From NCBI GenBank assembly GCA_016288315.1, contig JAEEYU010000028.1, positions 1-46,338 of the forward strand: DNA of 46,338 bases. The letters are read 5' to 3'. The DNA is from Clostridiaceae bacterium (GTDB taxonomy: Bacteria; Bacillota; Clostridia; Oscillospirales; Acutalibacteraceae). Positions 33,786 through 40,809 of the stretch are shown here, one piece after another (position 1 is the stretch's first letter; each line of letters begins with the position of its first letter). The notes below the pieces were generated by a model. That model saw only the letters and a list, made by a program, of their open reading frames with translations, did no database searches and had not been told where the DNA came from. The position numbers and the translations under genes were made by a program.

Positions 33786-33806
33786 ACCCGCAGAAAAACT
33801 GCGGGT
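33786..33806 (-). terminator. Terminator of rpsF-ssb-rpsR
   Basis: 8 bp stem ACCCGCAG / CTGCGGGT, 5-nt loop, followed on the minus strand by TGTTTTTTG. Confidence 0.85.
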
Positions 33807-33824
33807 CTGATTGATCTTTGCTTA

Positions 33825-34070
33825 TCAGTCTGCCGTGTAGGGAAGAAGAGCAAGGTGACGGGCACGCTTAATGGCTGTTGTGAGCTCTCTCTGATGAGCT
33901 GCGCAGGTGCCTGTTACGCGGCGGGGAAGAATCTTGGCTCTTTCGGATGTGTATTTGCGAAGCTTGTCGATATCTTTGTAATCGATAAACTCTACCTTAT
34001 CAACGCAGAATGAGCAAACCTTTTTGTGCCCTTTTCTCATGGGCTTTCTGTCTGCCTTATCGTATGCCAT
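33825..34070 (-). CDS. rpsR: Ribosomal protein S18
   Basis: 81 residues. Binds S6 on the 30S platform. The conserved core is [42 protein letters not shown]. The N-terminal CSFC pair marks the zinc-linked form. Ribosome site AAAGGAG. Last gene of the S6 operon, 41 nt after ssb. Confidence 0.97.
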   Translation of the reverse strand: MAYDKADRKPMRKGHKKVCSFCVDKVEFIDYKDIDKLRKYTSERAKILPRRVTGTCAAHQRELTTAIKRARHLALLPYTAD

Positions 34071-34111
34071 AACAGTTTTCTCCTTTCACATAATGAAGCG
34101 GGGACGGTCAA

Positions 34112-34552
34112 TCAGAAAGGAAGGTCGTCCTCCGTGGGGATTTCTTTGAAGTCGTCTGTGTCGCCTGTTGAGTATGAGGGAGCGGGCTGAACCGCTGCTC
34201 TGATATTTTCTTCAACAGGGCTTGAACCTTCGTTTTTGGAGCCGCAGAAGCTTACATTGTCTGCAACAAGTTCAACCGCTTTGCGGCGGTTGCCGTTTTT
34301 GTCATCATAACTTCTGGTCTGAATATGACCCTGGACTGCAATCCATGAGCCCTTGCGGAAATACTTTGTGACGAATTCCGCAGTCTGACCCCATACAACG
34401 CAGTCAATCCAGTCAGTCTGACGCTCTTCGCCCTGACGGACGTATGCGCGGTCAACTGCAACTGAAAATGAAGTTACGCTTCTGCCTGTTCCTGTGGTTC
34501 TGAGTTCGGGATCTGCAGCTAATCTGCCCATTATTACTGCACAGTTAAGCAT
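34112..34552 (-). CDS. ssb: Single-stranded DNA-binding protein
   Basis: 146 residues. OB fold with MLNCAVIMGRLAADPELRTT, SFSVAVDR and DWIDCVVWGQTAEFV. The acidic C-terminal tip (EIPTEDDLPF) that recruits replication and repair proteins is intact. GGAGGG lies before the start. It is located between rpsF and rpsR, as in most Firmicutes. Confidence 0.97.
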   Translation of the reverse strand: MLNCAVIMGRLAADPELRTTGTGRSVTSFSVAVDRAYVRQGEERQTDWIDCVVWGQTAEFVTKYFRKGSWIAVQGHIQTRSYDDKNGNRRKAVELVADNVSFCGSKNEGSSPVEENIRAAVQPAPSYSTGDTDDFKEIPTEDDLPF

Positions 34553-34564
34553 TACATTCCCTCC

Positions 34565-34849
34565 TTACTTTCTGATGTTGAGCGAACGAAGAACACCGTC
34601 AGTGATGTTCGCAACACGCTCAAGCTCAGCCGGGAAATCGGGTTCAGCCGTGTAGGTGTAGATTACATAGTAACCTTCTGCCTCGTAATTGATGAGATAA
34701 GCAAGCTTACGCTTTCCCCATTCATCAATACTTTCAAGTGTGGCTGCGTCCTCGATCATCTTCTGGAATTTCTCTTTGAGAGCGATAGCTGCTTCGTCAC
34801 CGTTCTTGACAGAGAAAACCATTGTGGTCTCGTAGCTGTTTGCTGCCAT
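34565..34849 (-). CDS. rpsF: Ribosomal protein S6
   Basis: 94 residues. The S6 fold is clear in YETTMVFSV, DEWGKRKLAYLINYEAEGYYV and LERVANITDGVLRSLNIRK. It forms a pair with S18, and this complex feeds back on the operon leader in many bacteria. Strong AAGGAGG before the start. First gene of rpsF-ssb-rpsR. Confidence 0.97.
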   Translation of the reverse strand: MAANSYETTMVFSVKNGDEAAIALKEKFQKMIEDAATLESIDEWGKRKLAYLINYEAEGYYVIYTYTAEPDFPAELERVANITDGVLRSLNIRK

Positions 34850-34876
34850 TTAAAAGCACCTCCTTCTGGTCTTTTG

Positions 34877-35003
34877 GCCGCCCCTTTTGAAGCGGCAAGG
34901 ATCTTTATTGATAAATTTAAAGATTCTTCTGAAATTGCCCGTTTTGTTTAAGGGCGCACTTTCAGTAATTTCGCATTATAGCAGTATAAACATATAAAGT
35001 CAA
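34877..35003 (-). promoter_or_regulatory. Promoter and structured leader of the rpsF operon
   Basis: Minus strand TTGACT (34998-35003), 17 bp, TATAAT (34975-34980). The 120-nt leader holds two hairpins: GAAATT / AATTTC with GCCC / GGGC (34931-34972), and GCCGC / GCGGC (34877-34896). The second, with its CCGC stem just before the ribosome site, is a candidate S6:S18 binding site. The promoter is firm, the binding site tentative. Confidence 0.55.
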
Positions 35004-35043
35004 GTAATTTTATTTATTTCGTATAAAAATTATTAAATATATA

Positions 35044-35673
35044 TTATTTTTTCTTAATTGCGGCGGGTTTTTCTTCATCAAGGCCGATGTCGGTAACGAT
35101 ATAGACGACGCTCCAGATTACCATGCCCATAAACAGCATAAGAACTGCGTTTGAAAATGCGCCTATGCGAAGGGTGTCAACGTTTATCAGGTCACCGAAA
35201 AAGCCGGCGATATATGACTTTGAGAAAAGACTGACTACGTTTACCTTGCTCTCAACAACCGTTCTGCACACATGGCTTGAGAACACCTTGAAAAGAATCG
35301 ACGTTACCAGACCAACAGAGCTTGCCGTAAGGAGCACCTTGCGTTTACCTTTGACTATGCAGGCAACAATAATGACAACCGTAAGAACAAGGGTGATTGC
35401 TCCGCAGATTATCATAAGCACAAAGCTTGCCTTTGCCGTTGTCAGAAGGTTCCAGATGTTTGACAGACTCTCGGATGAAAAAGCATCTCTGAGCGACTGT
35501 GTTGACGAGCCGCCGCCGAAGAGGTCGAAAATCTTGTAGAGACTGAATTCAAAGCTTATGCCGTAGTCAAGGAAACTGGGAGAGACCTCCATATAGAACA
35601 GCTGAAGAAAGATTACTGCGGGAAAAACCGCTATTGCAAGTATTGCGTGCACAATTCTGTAAACAATGTTCAT
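35044..35673 (-). CDS. Membrane protein of unknown function, four helices
   Basis: 209 residues, not recognised. Membrane helices are seen at about 5-26 (IVHAILAIAVFPAVIFLQLF), 85-107 (FVLMIICGAITLVLTVVII), 112-132 and 172-196 (AVLMLFMGMVIWSVVYIVTD), with a charged tail ending AAIKKK. The start follows AAGGA. It is 20 nt downstream of glnS and probably co-transcribed with gltX-glnS, though a functional link is unlikely to be direct. Confidence 0.7.
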   Translation of the reverse strand: MNIVYRIVHAILAIAVFPAVIFLQLFYMEVSPSFLDYGISFEFSLYKIFDLFGGGSSTQSLRDAFSSESLSNIWNLLTTAKASFVLMIICGAITLVLTVVIIVACIVKGKRKVLLTASSVGLVTSILFKVFSSHVCRTVVESKVNVVSLFSKSYIAGFFGDLINVDTLRIGAFSNAVLMLFMGMVIWSVVYIVTDIGLDEEKPAAIKKK

Positions 35674-35693
35674 AATAATAGCTTCCTTTCGTA

Positions 35694-37352
35694 TTACTTG
35701 CCCCAGGATGAGTTGAGAGCAACGGTGCGGTTGAAAACAGGTTTTTCGGGTGTTGAATCCTTATCCGCACAGAAATAGCCCTGGCGCATAAACTGGAAGG
35801 TGTCCCCTGCCTTTACGTCCGCAAGACCACCCTCAACAAGGCAGTTTTCAAGCACTGTGAGGGAGTCGGGATTGATGTGGTTGAGATAAGCGTCACCGCC
35901 GTTTTCCGAGGGGTTTTCAACATTGAACAGGCGGTCGTAAAGGCGGATTTCGCACTTTACGCTGTCAGCCGCGCTGACCCAGTGAAGAGTGCCCCTGACT
36001 TTTCTGCCGTCGGGTGAATCGCCGCCCTTTGTTGCCGGGTCATAGGTGCAGTGCAGGCAGGTTACCTCTCCGTTTTCATCGGTATCATAGCCCGTGCAGG
36101 TTACATAGTAAGCGCTCTTGAGGCGGACTTCATTTCCGGGGTAGAGGCGGAAATACTTTTTGACGGGCTCCGCCATAAAGTCATCACGCTCAACATATAT
36201 CTCTTTTGAGAATTTAACAGTTCTCTTGCCGAGTTCCGGTCTGTCGGGATGAACGTCAACCTCAATTTCTTCAACAAGACCGTCGGGGTAGTTGTCGATT
36301 ACAACCCTGAGCGGTCTGAGAACCGCCATGGCTCTGGGTGCGGAGGCATTGAGTGCATCTCTGCAGCATGCCTCCAGCAGACCGAAGTCAACAATACTGT
36401 CTGCCTTGGCAACGCCTGCCCTGACTACAAAGTCTTTGATTGCATCCGCGGGGTATCCCCTTCTGCGAAGACCGCACAGAGTAATCATTCGCGGGTCGTC
36501 CCAGCCGGAAACAATACCCTTCTCTACAAGTGTCAGAAGCTTGCGTTTGCTTGTGACGCAGTAGTTTATGTTAAGGCGGGCAAATTCAATCTGGCGCGGC
36601 GGCTCCTCGAAACCGATATTCTCAATAAACCAGTTATAAAGCGGTCTGTGGTTTTCAAACTCCAGCGAGCAGAGTGAATAGGTGACCTTTTCGGCGGCAT
36701 CCGAGAGAGGATGAGCAAAATCATACATCGGATATACGCACCATTTGTCGCCGAGCTGGTGGTGCGGAGTGTGGCTGATTCTGTATATGACGGGGTCCCT
36801 CATATTGATGTTGGGCGATGCCATATCTATTTTTGCGCGCAGGGTTTTTTCGCCGTTTGCAAACTCGCCTGCGGTCATACGGCGGAAGAGGTCGAGATTC
36901 TCTTCAACGCTTCTGTCGCGGTAAGGGCTGTTTTTGCCGGGCTCGGTGAGCGTGCCCCTGTATTCGCGGATTTCATCGGCGTTGAGGTCGCACACATACG
37001 CCTTGCCCTCTTTGATGAGTTTGATTGCGCACTCATAGATAAAATCGAAATAACCCGAGGCGTAAAGGCATTTATTCCATCTGAAACCGAGCCACTCAAT
37101 ATCCTCTTTTATGGCATCGACATACTCGGTGTCCTCCTTTGACGGGTTTGTGTCGTCAAGGCGGAGGTTGCAGATACCGTTGTATTTTTCGGCAGTCATA
37201 AAGTCAATGCAGATTGCCTTCGCGTGACCTATGTGAAGGTATCCGTTGGGCTCGGGAGGGAATCTTGTTTGAACACGGGAGTTTACTCCGTTTTCAAGAT
37301 CCTCATCAATAAAGTCCCATATAAAATTGTTACCGATAACCGGTGAACTCAT
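35694..37352 (-). CDS. glnS: Glutaminyl-tRNA synthetase
   Basis: 552 residues. Class I enzyme that charges tRNA-Gln directly. It has RFPPEPNGYLHIGHAKAIC (HIGH), RLDDTNPSKED, and the tRNA-Gln-type acceptor part (PTVxE-like VYPMYDFAHPLSDA). LTLVEKGIVSGWDDPRM follows a VTSKRKLL segment in the KMSKS position, and the C-terminal beta-barrel anticodon domain is complete. The start at 37352 is preferred: AAGGA lies 9 nt upstream, while the ATG at 37361 overlaps gltX and lies right on the ribosome site. GlnRS is uncommon in Gram-positives, which mostly use GatCAB. Confidence 0.95.
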   Translation of the reverse strand: MSSPVIGNNFIWDFIDEDLENGVNSRVQTRFPPEPNGYLHIGHAKAICIDFMTAEKYNGICNLRLDDTNPSKEDTEYVDAIKEDIEWLGFRWNKCLYASGYFDFIYECAIKLIKEGKAYVCDLNADEIREYRGTLTEPGKNSPYRDRSVEENLDLFRRMTAGEFANGEKTLRAKIDMASPNINMRDPVIYRISHTPHHQLGDKWCVYPMYDFAHPLSDAAEKVTYSLCSLEFENHRPLYNWFIENIGFEEPPRQIEFARLNINYCVTSKRKLLTLVEKGIVSGWDDPRMITLCGLRRRGYPADAIKDFVVRAGVAKADSIVDFGLLEACCRDALNASAPRAMAVLRPLRVVIDNYPDGLVEEIEVDVHPDRPELGKRTVKFSKEIYVERDDFMAEPVKKYFRLYPGNEVRLKSAYYVTCTGYDTDENGEVTCLHCTYDPATKGGDSPDGRKVRGTLHWVSAADSVKCEIRLYDRLFNVENPSENGGDAYLNHINPDSLTVLENCLVEGGLADVKAGDTFQFMRQGYFCADKDSTPEKPVFNRTVALNSSWGK

Positions 37353-37357
37353 AATAA

Positions 37358-39034
37358 TCATTCCTTTCCGTAAGCGGCAGCGGCACTTTCAAGTCTTGTG
37401 CGGACTTTTTCGCCGCCGAGCACCTTCATTACCGACCAGAGGTCGGGAGTCTGGCTGCGTGATGTCACGGCAATTCTTATTACCGTTGAGACATCGCCGA
37501 CGTGACCCTTGAAGGCATCGGGATTTGCCTTGTATTCCTTGACGTTGGGGGTGAAACCGAGCGGCTCGCATAAACCCTTGATTTTTGCAAACCAGGTGTC
37601 TTTGTCATCGTCAACATCAAAGACTTTTATGTATTCTTCGAGAATCGCCTTTGCATCTGCAGGGGCGATATTCTGCGGCAACGTGAAATCGGGAGAGTAG
37701 ATTTCATCATAGAAATATTCAATATATGACGGAACCTCGCTCCACTTTGAAATATCTTTTCGCGGCTTCGGATTTTCGCGGTCAATGTTGAGCGCATCCC
37801 TGAGATAACCCGGATTCTTTTCAACAAGAGCATAAAAATCGGGGGCATATTCCTTTGCCCAGCCGGCTACTCTGCCCGCAACATCGTCCGCCTTCATTGT
37901 TGAAATGACGTTTTTGCTGACGTCGGTAAGCTTAACGAGGTCAAACAGGCAGCCGCTCGAGCTCATTTTTTTGAGATTGAACGGGTAATCCGTCGCCGGC
38001 ACGCCGGGGTTTGCCCTGCGCCAGTCTTCAAAGCCCGAGCTTATGAGGGTAAGAAGATACTCAATAAGACTCTCCTTCGGGAAGCCCTCAACAACGAAAT
38101 AACTGACAGCCGCTTCGGGGTCCTTGCGCTTTGAAAGCTTGCGCTTGTCGCCCGTTTCGTCATCAAACTTCATAACCTGCGGAGTGTGCGCATATTTAGG
38201 CACTTTATAGCCGCACGCCCTGAACAGGGCTATATGCTTGGGAACGGAGGATATCCACTCCTCTCCCCTTATGACGTGGGTTGTTCTCATAAAATGGTCA
38301 TCGCAAACGTGCGCAAAATGGTAGGTCGGAACGCCGTCGGATTTGAGAAGCACCTCATCAATGATGTTTTCGGGCATTTCGATTTTGCCCCTTATCATAT
38401 CCTCAAAAGTGATTCTTTTCTCCTCGCTGCCGTCGGAGCGAAAACGCAGAACCCAGGTTTTGCCCGCGTCGATATTTGCTTTTATCTCTTCAAAGGTGAG
38501 ATCTCTGCACTTTGCATATCTGCCGAAGTAACCGGTAATTGCAGCTCCGTCCGCCTCCTGCTTTTCACGCAGGGCGGAGAGATCCTCCGCCGAGCAGAAG
38601 CAGGGGTAGGCAAGACCCTGCTCAACAAGTGATTTTGCTATTGTCTGATATATTTCAACCCTGTTGCTCTGTGTGTAGGGACCGTATTCTCCCTTTTCAG
38701 TGCCGAAGCCCGTTACGCCCTCGTCAAATTCGACACCGAACGCCTTCAATCCGTTTGTTATTGCGGAAACGCCGTCATCTATTTCACGTTTTTTGTCTGT
38801 GTCTTCAATTCTCAGGTATGAAACGCCGCCCGAAACCTTTGCCGTAAGCACATCAACAAGGGCGCCGAAAAGACCTCCTATGTGAAGGTAGCCCGTGGGC
38901 GAAGGGGCAAAACGTGTAACTCTGGCTCCCTCCTTCAGACCTCGTTCGGGATACATTTCTTCATAATATTGTGGTGTTTTGTCAACAGAGGGGAACAAAA
39001 GCTCCGCAAGCTTCAGATTTTCCTGCTGTGTCAC
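37358..39034 (-). CDS. gltX: Glutamyl-tRNA synthetase
   Basis: 558 residues; class I enzyme for tRNA-Glu. RFAPSPTGYLHIGGLFGAL is the HIGH segment and KLSKRKDP the KMSKS loop. It is about 70 residues longer than typical bacterial GltX and has a 38-residue N-terminal extension (QQENLKLAELLFPSVDK), which seems to be a clostridial subtype. The start is GTG at 39034 after GGGAGG. It is followed after 5 nt by glnS. With GlnRS present this enzyme need not charge tRNA-Gln. Confidence 0.94.
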   Translation of the reverse strand: MTQQENLKLAELLFPSVDKTPQYYEEMYPERGLKEGARVTRFAPSPTGYLHIGGLFGALVDVLTAKVSGGVSYLRIEDTDKKREIDDGVSAITNGLKAFGVEFDEGVTGFGTEKGEYGPYTQSNRVEIYQTIAKSLVEQGLAYPCFCSAEDLSALREKQEADGAAITGYFGRYAKCRDLTFEEIKANIDAGKTWVLRFRSDGSEEKRITFEDMIRGKIEMPENIIDEVLLKSDGVPTYHFAHVCDDHFMRTTHVIRGEEWISSVPKHIALFRACGYKVPKYAHTPQVMKFDDETGDKRKLSKRKDPEAAVSYFVVEGFPKESLIEYLLTLISSGFEDWRRANPGVPATDYPFNLKKMSSSGCLFDLVKLTDVSKNVISTMKADDVAGRVAGWAKEYAPDFYALVEKNPGYLRDALNIDRENPKPRKDISKWSEVPSYIEYFYDEIYSPDFTLPQNIAPADAKAILEEYIKVFDVDDDKDTWFAKIKGLCEPLGFTPNVKEYKANPDAFKGHVGDVSTVIRIAVTSRSQTPDLWSVMKVLGGEKVRTRLESAAAAYGKE

Positions 39035-39071
39035 GCCTATACCCTCCCATTATAAAATAGCATTATTTTTT

Positions 39072-39100
39072 ATTATTACAGAAAAACGGTAATTTATCAA
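39072..39100 (-). promoter_or_regulatory. Promoter of gltX-glnS
   Basis: Minus strand TTGATA (39095-39100), 17 bp, AATAAT (39072-39077). No T-box structure was seen between it and the GTG start, only about 37 bp. Confidence 0.5.
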
Positions 39101-39138
39101 GTTTTATTTTAAAAACACGATGGAAAGATTTAAAAAGA

Positions 39139-39151
39139 GCCCCTTTTGGGC
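39139..39151 (-). terminator. Weak terminator after the LCAT-like lipase gene
   Basis: Short stem GCCC / GGGC followed on the minus strand by TCTTTTT. Confidence 0.45.
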
Positions 39152-39200
39152 AGTCACTCGTAAAACAGTAATGCCTCAAAGAGCGCTCTGTTCTGTTTGT

Positions 39201-40619
39201 TTATTTGTCTGCGGCAAATACAACTGCGTTTTCATCATAGATGAGGAACTGCGGTGAATCGCCGAATGTTCCGACAGTCGCCTGCCCGTCAAAATATAAG
39301 AGACGCGCAAACCAGTCGTGCATACAGCGGAAGGTCGGAATGTGCGTGGCGTTGTTCAGGAACCAGGTCTGTTCGGGGAAAAGACAGGTTGACGCATCAA
39401 TATCGCCCCTTGGAGAGATATGCTTTCCGCTTCTTCCGAGTGTTCCGCCGTAGGGGGCGGCATCTGCGCCGAACGAGGAATATCTGAGGTCAACCGCCAT
39501 ATCTCCCTGAATCTTCCAGTCCTCAACAATAAACACTGTGCAGAAGCCGTAACGGGCAAGCACATAGAGGTTGCAGTTCTCATTTATGTTTTCGAGAATA
39601 CTCTGCCTGTTGACCCTGATGGTATTTGTGTAATTGTCAACCTTTTTCTGCAGGGCGGAGTAATCAAGCTTGTATGCGGGGCAGATTTCGTTGAATATGT
39701 GATTATACGCATCTTCATAACACTCGTCACTTACCATTGACCAGATGCTCGGCCAGCTGCCGAACATCGGCAGAAGGCAGTTTGCCATGGCATCGCTGCC
39801 GAGCCCTTTTGCAATATTGTTGACGGAGTTGCAAAGCCACCTGAGAACACCTGTTTTGTAAAGCACTCCCGTAAGACCGTTGAGTAGTTTTTCCGCATCG
39901 CTGTAAGCCCAGACACTCTTTAAATATTCGACTGCGCCTTCATCATTGAGAACAATGTTCCCCTTGCAGATTTCACCGACAAATGTTGTGCCGTAAACCG
40001 CCGCCGCATTGAAAGCAACGCTGCGCACCTTTTGCGTTCCGTAGTTATTCAAATATGTGTATGTAACCACTCCGCCGTAGCTGTGGCACTCCAGCACAAC
40101 CTCTTTGCTGCCGGAGCATTCAAGAACATAGTTTATAAAATCGTTGAGCTGAGAGGCAAGTTCAACAGGGTCGAGCCGCCAGTCGTATTCAAAAATCAGA
40201 TAGCTGTCTTTTTTGATTTTCCCGGGTTCGGGGTATTTGAAAACCGTGCCTGAATTGTCCTGCACCTCCCCTGTTCCATACATATAAAGCGGGGCAAAAA
40301 TGTCATAGACTCCGGCATAGAGCTTTTCGCCGAACCGGCTGTAATTCTTTGTGACTGCAAGTGAGAAAAGCGACGGCAGAAGCTTTAAAACATCTTTAAT
40401 CACAAGCCCCGCCTGAGGCGGCCATACCGTGTCGGATGCGGGGTCATCTTTATCAACGTGAATATCGGTTGACATAAGCCCGAGCACCTTGATATAAGGG
40501 CAGTCCGCCGTGTATTTCTTCTCTTGAGCGGCATAAGACGGAACAGAGATTGCCGTAAAGAGCAGAGCAGCGCACAGCAGAACAGCCGTGATTTTTCTGA
40601 TTTTTGTTTTAAACCTCAT
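39201..40619 (-). CDS. Secreted alpha/beta-hydrolase related to lecithin:cholesterol acyltransferase
   Basis: 472 residues. Signal peptide with hydrophobic core AVLLCAALLFTAIS and cut near YAA (about 31). The LCAT/PDAT group mark YDWRLDP is at 145-151, the nucleophile segment is LECHSYGGVVT (Ser180), and a C-terminal THIPTF with MHDW offers the His. In place of the usual GHSxGG the nucleophile turn reads CHSYGG, with Cys178 at a normally small glycine. It probably hydrolyses or transfers acyl chains of lipids outside the cell. It has its own promoter (40665-40693) and GGAGGG site. No LPXTG or repeat domain, so it is released or loosely bound. Confidence 0.78.
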   Translation of the reverse strand: MRFKTKIRKITAVLLCAALLFTAISVPSYAAQEKKYTADCPYIKVLGLMSTDIHVDKDDPASDTVWPPQAGLVIKDVLKLLPSLFSLAVTKNYSRFGEKLYAGVYDIFAPLYMYGTGEVQDNSGTVFKYPEPGKIKKDSYLIFEYDWRLDPVELASQLNDFINYVLECSGSKEVVLECHSYGGVVTYTYLNNYGTQKVRSVAFNAAAVYGTTFVGEICKGNIVLNDEGAVEYLKSVWAYSDAEKLLNGLTGVLYKTGVLRWLCNSVNNIAKGLGSDAMANCLLPMFGSWPSIWSMVSDECYEDAYNHIFNEICPAYKLDYSALQKKVDNYTNTIRVNRQSILENINENCNLYVLARYGFCTVFIVEDWKIQGDMAVDLRYSSFGADAAPYGGTLGRSGKHISPRGDIDASTCLFPEQTWFLNNATHIPTFRCMHDWFARLLYFDGQATVGTFGDSPQFLIYDENAVVFAADK

Positions 40620-40664
40620 TTAAAGCCCTCCGTTTGAGCAGGTTATATTACAGTTATCTTTTTA

Positions 40665-40693
40665 ATAATATCACTGCTGAGGATTCTTTTCAA
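40665..40693 (-). promoter_or_regulatory. Promoter of the LCAT-like lipase gene
   Basis: Minus strand TTGAAA (40688-40693), 17 bp, TATTAT (40665-40670). Confidence 0.6.
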
Positions 40694-40727
40694 TATTATT
40701 TACCGCTTCTTTTTCCCGATGCGGAAA

Positions 40728-40756
40728 AATCCACCCCGCTTTATGCAAGGTGGATT
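40728..40756 (-). terminator. Terminator of the two-component operon
   Basis: 8 bp stem AATCCACC / GGTGGATT with a 13-nt loop, running on the minus strand into TTTTTCC. Confidence 0.75.
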
Positions 40757-40809
40757 CTCCGTTATACTATTCGCCTTTTCATTTGCCCTTTCGGGTTTGG
40801 TATGGTTTC

